64,000 bases of DNA from an uncultured Candidatus Melainabacteria bacterium. Lineage in GTDB: Bacteria; Cyanobacteriota; Vampirovibrionia; Gastranaerophilales; Gastranaerophilaceae. Shown here piece by piece: positions 8,033 to 17,607 of this stretch. The stretch's first letter is position 1. Every line of letters begins with the position of its first letter. The position numbers and the translations under genes were made by a program. Location: the NCBI GenBank assembly GCA_934718275.1, contig CAKUZD010000003.1, positions 186,001 to 250,000 of the forward strand, written 5' to 3'. A model generated the notes under the pieces. That model was not told the DNA's origin. It did no database searches and saw only the letters and a program-made list of their open reading frames with translations.

Positions 8033-9169
8033 TTATTCACTTTTTAAGTTAGAGAAATCAACCTTATTTTCACTACTTTTTTTTATCAAATAAGCTGCAA
8101 CGATTGCAGTAATCGGGACACAAAATAAGATTGCTATACTTCCGATTAATGCAGAAAGAATTTCAGTTGCAACTTGGTTAAGGTTGAAAAATTTGTTCAT
8201 ATCTATATTGTTTGATAATAGAACAAGTGGTAGAGAACTTCCTAAGTATACTAAAATCAATGTATTTGACATTGTTCCGATTATATCTCGCCCAACATTC
8301 ATTCCTGATTTGAAAAGGTGCTTGATTGTTAGGGTTTTATCTGTTTCAAAAATCTCATTAACAGTACTTGCAATTGATACGGCGGTATCCATTAATGCCC
8401 CTAATGCGGCAATAATCATTGAAGCAGCTAGAATTCCTGTGAAACTCAAATCCGGTCTGGCTGTATACAAAAACATGTTTTCTTCTCCGGCAAAGCCTGT
8501 AAGATGTGCAAAATATATTGCAAGCATTGAAAATCCACCGGCAAAGATTAAACTTATCGCAGTTCCGATAATTGCTGCAGAACTCTTAGAATTAAATCCT
8601 CCGACAAGATAAATTGTTATAATTGTTGATAAAATCCCAACCAAAACTGCTGATGCAATCGGGCAAAATCCATGTAAAATCATTGGCATAAGCATAAAGA
8701 AAATTAGGCTCATTGTTGAAATTATAGAAACAATACTAGTTGCACCTTTTTTCTTGCCTATAAAAAGCAGTAATGCAAAAAATATTGCCGTAAATATATA
8801 AATTTGGTTGTCTCTTTGGATGTCTGCAATAAAAATATCAACGTCATCAGGAGTTGAAACAGTATCATTTAAAGGTTCTATGTGTAGAACTACTTTTTCT
8901 CCTTTGGTTAAATTTATGTCATAAGAGGGATTACCTGTCAGCATATTGTCTATTAGACGTTTTTCACCTTTAAATTTGCCTGTTAAAACTTTTACTGTTA
9001 CGACTTGTTTGGTCGTTTCTTCACCTTGATTTAAGCCTTGTGCATCTTCATATTGAATATTTTCTACAATACCTGTTTCAGAAGGTAAAACGGCTTTTGT
9101 ACTGTCTTCTGCTTTTGTTGGTAAAACTAAGCTAAATAATAAAAATAAAATTGCCAATATTTTTTTCAT
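8033..9169 (-). CDS. YibE/F-family membrane protein
   Basis: The 378-residue protein has a signal sequence (MKKILAILFLLFSLVLPTKAE), an extracytoplasmic beta-rich region to about residue 120 (VKVLTGKFKGEKRLIDNML), and then about seven transmembrane helices. Typical YibE/F stretches are DIQRDNQIYIFTAIFFALLLF and GALMDTAVSIASTVNEIFE. Members are widespread in Firmicutes, and their transport function is unproven. It lies directly downstream of ruvB on the same strand with a 9-base gap, so the two are probably co-transcribed. The ATG follows an AAGGAT site. Family assignment is firm; function is unknown. Confidence 0.85.
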   Translation of the reverse strand: MKKILAILFLLFSLVLPTKAEDSTKAVLPSETGIVENIQYEDAQGLNQGEETTKQVVTVKVLTGKFKGEKRLIDNMLTGNPSYDINLTKGEKVVLHIEPLNDTVSTPDDVDIFIADIQRDNQIYIFTAIFFALLLFIGKKKGATSIVSIISTMSLIFFMLMPMILHGFCPIASAVLVGILSTIITIYLVGGFNSKSSAAIIGTAISLIFAGGFSMLAIYFAHLTGFAGEENMFLYTARPDLSFTGILAASMIIAALGALMDTAVSIASTVNEIFETDKTLTIKHLFKSGMNVGRDIIGTMSNTLILVYLGSSLPLVLLSNNIDMNKFFNLNQVATEILSALIGSIAILFCVPITAIVAAYLIKKSSENKVDFSNLKSE

Positions 9170-9178
9170 AATTATCCT

Positions 9179-10255
9179 TTAGAACAAGCTTCTTTGTTCG
9201 TTAATGTCTTTGTTTTTATAACCGAGGTGTCTGTATGTCGCCGGAGAAACTTTTCTGCCTCTTGGAGTTCTTTGCAATAAACCTGCTTGCAATAAAAACG
9301 GTTCGCAAACATCTTCAATGGTTCTAACATCTTCTCCGATTGCAGCTGCGATTGTTTCTATTCCAACCGGTCCTCCGTCATATTTTTCTATAATAAGGCG
9401 CAGAAGGCTTCTGTCGGTATTATCAAGACCATAGTTGTCAATTTTTAAGATATCAAGAGATTTGTTTGCTATATCTTCAGTGATTTTTCCATCATGTTTT
9501 ACTAAAGCATAGTCAGAAACTCTTTTTATTAATCTGTTTGCAATTCGAGGAGTACCTCTTGAGCGTTTGGCAATTGCATGAGCGCCTTCTTCGTTTATTT
9601 CTATGTTTAAAATTCCTGCGGTTCTTTTTATTACTTCAGAAAGTTCGTTTTCTGTATAAAATTCAAGTCTGTGTATAATCCCAAATCTATCTCTTAATGG
9701 ACCGGATAATTCTCCGGCTTTGGTAGTAGCTCCGATAAGCGTAAATTTTGGAAGTGGAACGCGTAATGTTTTTACTGTTTGGCTTTTTCCTGTTGTCATA
9801 TCTAAGAAAAAATCTTCCATAGCAGGATATAGGATTTCCTCCGCTACTTTATTTAGCCTGTGTATTTCGTCAATAAAAAGGATTTCTCCTCCTTTTAAAG
9901 ACATTAGAATTCCGATAATGTCTCTAGGGCGTTCGAGTGCCGGAGCTGATGTTATTTTTATATCTACTCCCATTTGTTCCGCAATCACGCCGGCAAGAGT
10001 TGTTTTTCCAAGTCCGGGAGGGCCGTAAAAAAGTAAATGGTCAAGTGGCAGCTCTCTTTTTTTTGCAGCTGCAATAGAGATTTTTAAAGTTTCTTTCAAG
10101 GCAGATTGTCCGATATATGTATCAAAGGTTTTTGGTCTGATACAATTTTCAAAATTTTTATCATTATCAATTGCTTCAGGCTTAATAACCGAACTTTTTT
10201 TCTTTTCTGATATTGGTTTTTGTTCAAAATCGTTATCGTCTGCAATAATACTCAT
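9179..10255 (-). CDS. ruvB: Holliday junction branch-migration ATPase RuvB
   Basis: RuvB is the hexameric AAA+ motor that drives branch migration of Holliday junctions with RuvA. Walker A GPPGLGKTTLA lies at residues 78-88, Walker B as ILFIDEIHRLN near 126-136, sensor 1 as TLIGATTKAGELSGPLRDRFG near 172-192, and the C-terminal winged-helix domain contains GGPVGIETIAAAIGED. At 358 residues it is slightly longer than the usual 335-350 because of a charged N-terminal extension. The ATG follows an AGAGG site. It heads a two-gene unit with the YibE/F protein; ruvA and ruvC are not nearby. Confidence 0.97.
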   Translation of the reverse strand: MSIIADDNDFEQKPISEKKKSSVIKPEAIDNDKNFENCIRPKTFDTYIGQSALKETLKISIAAAKKRELPLDHLLFYGPPGLGKTTLAGVIAEQMGVDIKITSAPALERPRDIIGILMSLKGGEILFIDEIHRLNKVAEEILYPAMEDFFLDMTTGKSQTVKTLRVPLPKFTLIGATTKAGELSGPLRDRFGIIHRLEFYTENELSEVIKRTAGILNIEINEEGAHAIAKRSRGTPRIANRLIKRVSDYALVKHDGKITEDIANKSLDILKIDNYGLDNTDRSLLRLIIEKYDGGPVGIETIAAAIGEDVRTIEDVCEPFLLQAGLLQRTPRGRKVSPATYRHLGYKNKDINEQRSLF

Positions 10256-10375
10256 TTAAAGCCTCTAAGTTTGTTTATCCCTTAATCCTCAGAAGAAATT
10301 TATTCATTGAATTTCCTCTATATTTATGTTACCATAAAATCAATGTATAGAACAATTTATTAAGAAGGAGATGTA

Positions 10376-11545
10376 ATGAAAGTATCAGAACGTTTAGAAC
10401 AAATTCCACCTTATCTTTTTGCTGAAATCGACAGAAAGATTGCAGAAGCGAAGGCAAAAGGTATTGATATTATAAGTTTAGGAATTGGAGATCCTGATAA
10501 ACCGACATTACCTCCGGTTGTAGAAGCTATGCATAAAGCAATTGATAATCCTAGAAATCATGATTACCCTCCTTATAATGGAACAGAAGGTTTTAGAAAA
10601 GGTGCTTGTGATTGGATGAAAAGACGTTTTGGGGTTGAATTAAATCCTGATACGGAAATGCTTGCCAATATCGGTTCTAAAGAGGCTATTGCTCATGTGT
10701 TCTTCGCTTATGTTGATAAAGGTGATTATACATTAGTTCCGGATCCTGGGTATCCTGTTTATCACAATGCGACTATTTTTGCAGGTGGAACTCCTTATGA
10801 AATGCCATTATTGGAAGAAAACGGATATTTGCCTGATTTTGATAAAATTCCGGCAGATGTTGCTAAAAAAGCAAAACTAATGTTTTTGAATTATCCTAAC
10901 AATCCAACAAGTGCAACTGCAGATTTAGATTTTTGGAAAAAAGCTGTGGATTTCTGTAAAAAGTATGATATTTTATTGTGCTCTGATATGGCTTATTCAG
11001 AAATGACTTTTGATGGTTATAAGGCTCCGTCTGTATTGCAAGTAGAAGGTGCAAAAGATGTTGCAATAGAATTTTACTCTCATTCAAAATCTTATAATAT
11101 GACCGGATGGAGAGTTGGTTTTGTTTGCGGAAATGCAGATGCTATTAAAGCGTTAGGTACAATTAAAAATAATATTGATTCCGGTACTTTTAAGGCAATT
11201 CAAGAAGCTGCAACTGCTGCATTTACTGTTGATGAAAAATATATCAATGATTTAAATAAAATGTATCAGGAACGTAGAGATGCTGCAGAAGAAGGCTTTA
11301 AAGAATTAGGTTGGGATATTAAACCATCTAAGGCTACTTTTTATTTGTGGCTTCCGGTTCCGAAAGGAATGTCATCAGAAAAATTTGTAACTGAAATGTT
11401 GGAAAAAGCTCATGTTGTTGTTCCGCCGGGAAATGGTTATGGCAGATATGGAGAAGGTTATTTCCGTGTTGCATTGACTAATGATGTTGAAACAATAAAA
11501 GAATGTATCAGAAGAATGAAGGATGCAGGTATTAGATATAACTAG
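10376..11545 (+). CDS. dapL: LL-diaminopimelate aminotransferase
   Basis: DapL converts tetrahydrodipicolinate directly to LL-diaminopimelate, using glutamate as amino donor, and so feeds lysine and peptidoglycan synthesis. The 389-residue protein is a fold-type I PLP enzyme: LGIGDPDKPTLPPVVEAM at the substrate-binding N-terminus, YPNNPTSATA near 178, and the PLP lysine in YSHSKSYNMTGWRVGF (about residue 238). The N-terminal pattern and NHDYPPYNGTEGFRKG resemble DapL more than aspartate aminotransferase, though the two families are close. The ATG follows an AAGGAG site. This route occurs in Cyanobacteria, Chlamydiae and some anaerobes, which fits the suggested lineage. Confidence 0.88.
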   Translation: MKVSERLEQIPPYLFAEIDRKIAEAKAKGIDIISLGIGDPDKPTLPPVVEAMHKAIDNPRNHDYPPYNGTEGFRKGACDWMKRRFGVELNPDTEMLANIGSKEAIAHVFFAYVDKGDYTLVPDPGYPVYHNATIFAGGTPYEMPLLEENGYLPDFDKIPADVAKKAKLMFLNYPNNPTSATADLDFWKKAVDFCKKYDILLCSDMAYSEMTFDGYKAPSVLQVEGAKDVAIEFYSHSKSYNMTGWRVGFVCGNADAIKALGTIKNNIDSGTFKAIQEAATAAFTVDEKYINDLNKMYQERRDAAEEGFKELGWDIKPSKATFYLWLPVPKGMSSEKFVTEMLEKAHVVVPPGNGYGRYGEGYFRVALTNDVETIKECIRRMKDAGIRYN

Positions 11546-11571
11546 GTTTCTCGTTTTATGAGTTTACATTG

Positions 11572-11600
11572 TTGTATGATAAACTGTATAATGGTATAAT
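11572..11600 (+). promoter_or_regulatory. Promoter of the 11607 gene, leaderless type
   Basis: TTGTAT (11572-11577), 17 bp, then TATAAT (11595-11600) preceded by TGG as in an extended -10. The ATG follows after six bases with no ribosome-binding site. Confidence 0.7.
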
Positions 11601-11606
11601 TTTCTT

Positions 11607-14600
11607 ATGGAATGTCCAAAGTGCGGATTTGAAATAGATGAAAAAACAATGGTTTGCCCGAACTGTAAGAAGGTGTTGAAGCTGGCCTGTCCTATTTGCA
11701 AGACTATTAATACTACTAATACTTGCAAAAAATGTGGGTATACCATTATTTCAAAGTGTCACAATTGTGGTAAAATTAATCAAACTATTTCGAAAAAATG
11801 TCGAAAATGTGGATTTGATACTGAAAAAAGTGTCATAATGAATGAAGCAAATGCTGATGATTTCGCAATTTTGACAATAGATTTCCCTAATATGGATGAG
11901 ATGCGGGCTTGCTTAGGTTCTGCTAAATTATTAAATAAGTTCAAAATAAATTTAGATAAAATTATTTATGATTATACAAAATCTATCGGTTTGCGCAGAC
12001 AAATAATTGGCAAAACTTATGTTATTCGTTGTGACAAGGATTACACATTTAATACTTCTGCTATAACTGCAGTTAATACAGCTATAGAGTTGCTAAATTT
12101 GATAACAGCGATGAATTGTAAATTGACTCGAAAAAAGAACGCAATTGTTCGTTGTAATATGTTCATATTAAAACGTAATATTGAGGATAATCCGAATAAC
12201 TTAGAGTCCGGTTACAATATTAACTTGTTAAGTCAACATATAAGTAAAAAAGAAGATAAAGTTTTAAACGCTTTTCAGGTTTTAACTGATGATAATGTAG
12301 CAGATGTAATTGCGGGTGATTATAGGTTGGAACCGTTAAACTCCGTTATGGTCAACAATGAAATGTTAATGTTTTATGAAATTGACTTGAAAAATCAGGT
12401 TAAGATTGAATGGCCGGAAGAAGAAGATACTCAAGAAATTGAAATTCCTAATTTCGTTCAAAATATGTTGATAGAGCAGGATAAATTGGATGGAGATGCA
12501 TTAAATAACTTGGATTCCCCCGAAGATCCGGATGCTATATATGATATTGAAACAATTAATTTTGACGAAATTAATTGTGAATTTATAAGAACTGAGAATA
12601 TAGATGTACTCTATTATATTATGAGTAAATTTCAGGCTATTCCAAAGGGAATTGTTGCAATAAGGACTGCTGAAATGTATAAGCCGTATACATTAAAAGT
12701 TTTGAATGCTGCAGGAGAAACCGGAAAGTTTAACAATATTATTTCTCTCACTTGTTATGATGAAATGAAATATTCACCATATTCTTTCTTTAGAGATTTA
12801 GTTGCTGCAATTTTTGAATATACTGTTTCGCAAAAATTGTTTTTTGAAAATGATTTTTCTATGTTTGTTTCAGTTGATCCGGATGGTTTGATAAAAGATT
12901 TGATTTCTTTAAAAAAACGCGATAATAATAATGTAGAGGATACAAGGTATGTTTATTTTGATATATTTTTAACCTTGTTGCAAATTATTCCTAAGACCTT
13001 AATTTTTATTGAGGATTTTGAAAAAATAGATTCAAGTTCTTATGATGTTTTGAAATATTTATTTGAGGCTTTTGAACAACTTGATATAAGCTTTTTGATT
13101 TCATACAGTAAAGAATTTGCTTTACATAAAGATTGTCACTTCTTGTTGAGTAAACCTTATTATACGGAAATTACTTTAAAACCAACATCTTTTGAAAAAT
13201 TAATTGATGAAAACAAGATTTTCTATAAGGATATTTTGAATAATTTTTATTTTCAAAGAGTTGCTAAATATGCTTGTGGCAGTAGTTTGTTTATAGATAT
13301 TGCAATTCAATATTTGATAGAATCAGGAGTTTATGAAGCCGATGAAGACAGTGTTAGAATGGTTGACGCAAAAACTATTATTATTCCGTCAAGTTTGGAT
13401 AAACTCGTTGCCAGACGCTTAAATCTGCTGCAAGATGATGCGAATGCTATGAAATTTTTGACTTCGATTGTTCTTTTAGGAACTCGTATTGATATGGGGA
13501 CAATCGGAAGTTTAGGGTATGAAAAAGTTAATGATTTGATTGAAAAATTGTCAAATATGGGATTTATATACCAATACAACAATTGCATTTATTTCCCTAA
13601 TTATAATTTGTTACGAGATAATTTACTTGAAACTATCAGTAAGATTTATTTGGAAGAAGTTGCAAGAGATTTATTCGCAAAGGTGTTCAATGATGATATG
13701 CCAAGTCCTGTAAAGGCATATTTATATGGTCTGTTACAAGAAACCGATAATGAACGTAAACAATGGGAAGAACTTGCTGAAATAGATTTGTCTTTGGGTG
13801 ATTTTAATGCGTACTTGAATTGTGAAAATAAAATAATTGCACTTCTTGATACAAATAAGGATTTAGATAAAGAAGAAGAAATTGAAGCTTATAAGAATAA
13901 ATTGTATGAAAATATTTCAAATAATTTGTATGATTATATTCCAGATAAAACTTCCGATATTGCAGAAGCGACATTAAAAAATCTGGAAAAATCTGCGAAT
14001 TCTGAACAAATTATTCAGTTATGTAATAAAATGATTAATGGCGCTCTGTTTGCCGGAAATTATAATCATGCTCTTGAACTAACTCATAAGGTTTTGGCGT
14101 TGTTGCCGCCTTCTTCATTAAATCCAAGTGATGCTAATTTTAATAATTACTTTTTCTTGATGTCTGTAATACATATTCAAATCTTGTTCAACATTGGAGC
14201 TTTGATGGATTGTTTGGATATTGGTTATAAGGTGTTGAATATTGTTAATTCTCAAAATATTAATGCATTAAAACCGGAATACATTTCTGAGAATGATTTT
14301 CAATCATTAATAGTTGATGCAGCCGGTTATGTTGCATTAGCAAATGTTTTATTGCTTGGTGGAAATGTTGAAGAATTTTTACGAATTTTAAGAACAGATT
14401 TGAACTGTATTCCAAAATCATATGATTTGTTTATTACTTTGCAAGATTTAATTCATGGCCGTCAAGTAGCAGCAGTGGATAGTCAAGTTGATGCAAATGA
14501 CCGATTTGGAAATGTTGTTTTTTGTATTATAAAAGCTTTTGTTGAATTAGATGGTGATTATACAAAATTCGCAGAAAATATATATAAAGCAAAGATTTTT

Positions 14601-15116
14601 GCTAAAAAAACTCGTTTACATCAGTTAGAGTTATTCTGTGATTTGATGATTGGCTATTCTTATATGAAATTGAATTCTTTTAAAAAGGCTGATTCTATTA
14701 TTTATAAAATTATTAAAGAAACTAATCACAATGGAATGACCACTTTATTATATGTTGCTTGGTTTGTAATGAGCGAATTGCATTTGAAACAAAATAAGTA
14801 CGATGTAGCATTTGGAATTATAAATAATTCATTAATTCAATTAGAAAAAAATAATACAACCAGTCCGTATTTATTAATGTTATTTAAGTATAACATGTTT
14901 AAGGTTATGATGTTTAAAGGGCAATATGATAAAGCTGAAATTTGTATAAATCATGCAAAATATATTGCTGACAGGTATGGAATTAATTTCTTGTTTGATA
15001 CTGATGCTTCACATTATATTGCAGTTGATAGCGAAAGTGAAGAAACAGGTTCAGAAGAAAATAATATATTTACTTTTGATGAATTTGAACAAATTGATTC
15101 AGGAAGTGAGGCATAA
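11607..15116 (+). CDS. Zinc-ribbon, cyclase-like, degenerate ATPase and TPR-like protein
   Basis: The 1169-residue protein begins with about four CxxC pairs (CPKCGFEIDEKTMVCPNCKK, then CPIC, CKKCG, CHNC, CRKCG) forming zinc ribbons to about residue 70. Residues 85-270 have the strand/helix pattern of a class III nucleotide cyclase homology domain without its metal aspartates. Residues 330-530 align with the AAA/STAND ATPases that often follow such domains: Walker B is present (TLIFIEDFEKIDSSSYDVL) but the expected Walker A position reads AIRTAEMYKPYTLKVL, lacking the Gly-rich loop. The remainder is helical and TPR-like. The architecture suggests a signalling scaffold descended from a cyclase-STAND protein. 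Domain calls are by eye. Its stop overlaps the glgA start. Confidence 0.75.
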   Translation: MECPKCGFEIDEKTMVCPNCKKVLKLACPICKTINTTNTCKKCGYTIISKCHNCGKINQTISKKCRKCGFDTEKSVIMNEANADDFAILTIDFPNMDEMRACLGSAKLLNKFKINLDKIIYDYTKSIGLRRQIIGKTYVIRCDKDYTFNTSAITAVNTAIELLNLITAMNCKLTRKKNAIVRCNMFILKRNIEDNPNNLESGYNINLLSQHISKKEDKVLNAFQVLTDDNVADVIAGDYRLEPLNSVMVNNEMLMFYEIDLKNQVKIEWPEEEDTQEIEIPNFVQNMLIEQDKLDGDALNNLDSPEDPDAIYDIETINFDEINCEFIRTENIDVLYYIMSKFQAIPKGIVAIRTAEMYKPYTLKVLNAAGETGKFNNIISLTCYDEMKYSPYSFFRDLVAAIFEYTVSQKLFFENDFSMFVSVDPDGLIKDLISLKKRDNNNVEDTRYVYFDIFLTLLQIIPKTLIFIEDFEKIDSSSYDVLKYLFEAFEQLDISFLISYSKEFALHKDCHFLLSKPYYTEITLKPTSFEKLIDENKIFYKDILNNFYFQRVAKYACGSSLFIDIAIQYLIESGVYEADEDSVRMVDAKTIIIPSSLDKLVARRLNLLQDDANAMKFLTSIVLLGTRIDMGTIGSLGYEKVNDLIEKLSNMGFIYQYNNCIYFPNYNLLRDNLLETISKIYLEEVARDLFAKVFNDDMPSPVKAYLYGLLQETDNERKQWEELAEIDLSLGDFNAYLNCENKIIALLDTNKDLDKEEEIEAYKNKLYENISNNLYDYIPDKTSDIAEATLKNLEKSANSEQIIQLCNKMINGALFAGNYNHALELTHKVLALLPPSSLNPSDANFNNYFFLMSVIHIQILFNIGALMDCLDIGYKVLNIVNSQNINALKPEYISENDFQSLIVDAAGYVALANVLLLGGNVEEFLRILRTDLNCIPKSYDLFITLQDLIHGRQVAAVDSQVDANDRFGNVVFCIIKAFVELDGDYTKFAENIYKAKIFAKKTRLHQLELFCDLMIGYSYMKLNSFKKADSIIYKIIKETNHNGMTTLLYVAWFVMSELHLKQNKYDVAFGIINNSLIQLEKNNTTSPYLLMLFKYNMFKVMMFKGQYDKAEICINHAKYIADRYGINFLFDTDASHYIAVDSESEETGSEENNIFTFDEFEQIDSGSEA

Positions 15117-16561
15117 TGAAAATTTTATTTGCAGCAGCAGAAGTAGCTCCTTTTTCAAAAGCAGGAGGCTTGGCAGATGTAGTTGGCAGTTTGCCGAAAT
15201 ATTTAGAAAAAGATGCTGAGATAGCGATTTTTACACCATTACATGGTTTGATTGATGTAAATAAATGGGGAATTAAGGAACTTGAAAATTCTGAATTGTG
15301 GCTCACTTTTGGTGGAATGGGACACAAGTTCAGGCTATTTATGTGCAAATTGCCCGGAACTAATATAAATGTATTTTTTGTTCATAATGATTGGTATTTT
15401 TCTTGTTTTAAAGAGGTTTATCCAAAATGGCTTGATACAAAGTATGAGCATGAAAGATATATTGCGTTTTCTTTAGCTACTATGGAATATGCTAAATTGT
15501 TAAATTTTAAAGCAGATGTTATACATGCAAATGATTGGCATACGGCTATGATTCCTGTTTATTTGCATAGTAATTATAGATTTGATGAATTTTGGAGAAA
15601 TACAAAATCAGTGTTTGAAATCCATAATTTGGCTTATCAGGGTGTTTGGTTTGAAGATGTTCTTGATTTTGCGAATATGAGAAAAGATATTGTATATAAT
15701 GAACATGGCGTTGAACATTATGGAAAAGTCAATTGGATGAAAGGTGCAATTAATTATTCAGATAAAGTTATAGCCGTTTCTCCAACTTATTCAAGAGAAA
15801 TTTTAACAGGAGAATATGGCGAGGGGATGGATTATACTCTTAGAATGAATCAAGAAAAACTTGTTGGTATTCTTAACGGAATTGATTATGAAGTGTTTAA
15901 TCCTAAAACGGATAAAACTATTGTAAAACAGTATGATGTTAAATCTTTAAAAAATAAAAATGAAAATAAGAAAAAGGTTTGTGAAGAATTAGGACTTAAA
16001 TACAATCCTGACAAACCTCTTTTTGCGATGGTATCAAGACTTGTCGGACAAAAAGGAATTGATTTAATTAGAGACTGTCAGGATGAATTAAAAAATGTCA
16101 ATGCTGATTTTGTGTTTTTAGGAAGTGGAGAAAAGGATTATGAGAATCTTTTGATTTGGCTTTCAAATAATTCTTCTAATATTCGTGCTTATATTGGGTA
16201 TAGAAGTGATTTAGCTAACCAAATTTATGCAGGAAGTGATTTTTATTTAATGCCATCAAAATTTGAACCTTGTGGCTTGAGTCAATTAATTGCTATGCGT
16301 TATGGTTCTTTGCCGGTTGTTAGGGCAACCGGAGGTTTAGAAGATACCGTAACCGGTTATCCTTTGGATAATTCAAACGGCTTTAAGTTTTGGGAGTATT
16401 CAGCTTGGAGTATGATGCAGGCTATTTATTGCGCATTAGGAGTTTATAATGATAAATATACGTTTAGTGCTATGCGTAAATCTGCTATGGAGTCAGATTT
16501 CTCTTGGAAAAAGAGTTCTGTAGAATATTTGAAACTTTATAAAGAGTTGGCTTGTATTTAA
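15116..16561 (+). CDS. glgA: Glycogen synthase (ADP-glucose type, GT5)
   Basis: GlgA extends alpha-1,4-glucan chains using ADP-glucose. The N-terminal ADP-glucose motif KAGGLADVVGSLPK is at residues 15-28, HANDWHTAMIPVYL near 140, and the C-terminal GT-B domain has FEPCGLSQLIAMRYGSLPVVRATGGLEDTV near 382-411 (the retaining EX7E region). Length 481 is normal. The ATG at 15116 shares one base with the stop of the preceding gene (TAATG), so translation is coupled. No other glg gene is nearby, so the pathway is completed elsewhere. Confidence 0.95.
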   Translation: MKILFAAAEVAPFSKAGGLADVVGSLPKYLEKDAEIAIFTPLHGLIDVNKWGIKELENSELWLTFGGMGHKFRLFMCKLPGTNINVFFVHNDWYFSCFKEVYPKWLDTKYEHERYIAFSLATMEYAKLLNFKADVIHANDWHTAMIPVYLHSNYRFDEFWRNTKSVFEIHNLAYQGVWFEDVLDFANMRKDIVYNEHGVEHYGKVNWMKGAINYSDKVIAVSPTYSREILTGEYGEGMDYTLRMNQEKLVGILNGIDYEVFNPKTDKTIVKQYDVKSLKNKNENKKKVCEELGLKYNPDKPLFAMVSRLVGQKGIDLIRDCQDELKNVNADFVFLGSGEKDYENLLIWLSNNSSNIRAYIGYRSDLANQIYAGSDFYLMPSKFEPCGLSQLIAMRYGSLPVVRATGGLEDTVTGYPLDNSNGFKFWEYSAWSMMQAIYCALGVYNDKYTFSAMRKSAMESDFSWKKSSVEYLKLYKELACI

Positions 16562-16574
16562 TTATTATAAATAT

Positions 16575-16603
16575 TTGACAAGTTAAAGAATATGGCACAA
16601 AAT
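16575..16603 (+). promoter_or_regulatory. Promoter of the EamA transporter, leaderless type
   Basis: Perfect -35 TTGACA (16575-16580), 17 bp, CAAAAT (16598-16603), then six bases to the ATG at 16610. No Shine-Dalgarno is present. Confidence 0.7.
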
Positions 16604-16609
16604 TAGATT

Positions 16610-17506
16610 ATGCAAGCTGGTAAAATGGATTATTTAAAATTGCATATATCGGTGTTGTTATCCGGATTTACCGGACTTTTTGCGAAGCTCATTTCTTTAA
16701 ATGAAGTCATGATTGTTTGGTATAGAATGTTATTTGCATTTTTGTTTTTTGCTATAATGCTTGTGTTTATGAAAAAGAAACCTATTGAAAATTATAAAGA
16801 TGCTCTGAAAATTTCAGGGTTGGGCGCATTGTTAACAGTGCATTTAATTTTCTTTTTTGGCAGCATGAAATATGCTACTCTTTCAATTGGTGTAGTTTGT
16901 TATTCTTTGGTTGGCTTTTTTACAGTCCTTTTAGAGCCACTGATTTTAAAAACAAAATTTTCTTTTATAGAACTTTTTTACAGCTTGATAGCTGTGTTGG
17001 GAATAGGGTTAATATTTAATTTTGATACGAGTTATAGGTTTGGAATTCTGTTAGGAGTAATATCTTCGGCGTTATTCGCTCTTTATACTTTATATAATAA
17101 AATGATTTTGGTAGGGAGATCTTCCCGTAGTATGTTGTTTTATGAGCTATTGGGTGGTGCATTATTCATGTTGGTATTTTTACCATTCTATATTCCAATT
17201 TCTCACATTACCAAAATTTTACTTGTTGGAATAGATTGGTTATGGATATTTTTACTTGCAGTATTTTGTACCGTATTTTTGTATTTATTATATATTGACG
17301 TTTTGAAAAAATTGTCAGCGTTTACGGTTAGTCTTGCCGGTAATTTAGAACCTGTTTACGGAATATTATTGGCAGTATTATTTTTAGGCGAGGCAAAAGA
17401 TTTTACGATTTCTTTTTATGTTGGTATGTTGCTTATATTATTTTCCGTTTTTTCTCAATCTTTAGTTAAAGTTAAAACATTAAAGAAACTGAAAAATAAT
17501 ATATAG
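16610..17506 (+). CDS. EamA/DMT-family transporter
   Basis: The 298-residue protein has about ten transmembrane helices arranged as two EamA repeats, each beginning with a short charged segment; the first includes SGFTGLFAKLISLNEVMIVWYRML and the second AFTVSLAGNLEPVYGILLAVLFLGE, the usual EamA end motif. Drug/metabolite transporters of this type export or import small metabolites, and the substrate cannot be told. The ATG at 16610 fits a leaderless promoter; a second in-frame ATG at 16625 also lacks a ribosome site. The gene converges on typA. Confidence 0.88.
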   Translation: MQAGKMDYLKLHISVLLSGFTGLFAKLISLNEVMIVWYRMLFAFLFFAIMLVFMKKKPIENYKDALKISGLGALLTVHLIFFFGSMKYATLSIGVVCYSLVGFFTVLLEPLILKTKFSFIELFYSLIAVLGIGLIFNFDTSYRFGILLGVISSALFALYTLYNKMILVGRSSRSMLFYELLGGALFMLVFLPFYIPISHITKILLVGIDWLWIFLLAVFCTVFLYLLYIDVLKKLSAFTVSLAGNLEPVYGILLAVLFLGEAKDFTISFYVGMLLILFSVFSQSLVKVKTLKKLKNNI

Positions 17507-17550
17507 TTGATTTTAATATTTATAAAAAATGCCGGTTAATAAAAATAAAA

Positions 17551-17578
17551 AATAATCCCGTTTAATTTCGGGATTATT
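17551..17578 (-). terminator. typA terminator
   Basis: Stem AATAATCCCG (17551-17560) with CGGGATTATT (17569-17578). On the minus strand it is followed by a T-rich tail; it may also serve the converging transporter gene. Confidence 0.75.
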
Positions 17579-17607
17579 TCAGTTAATAGTTTATTTATTT
17601 ATTTATT

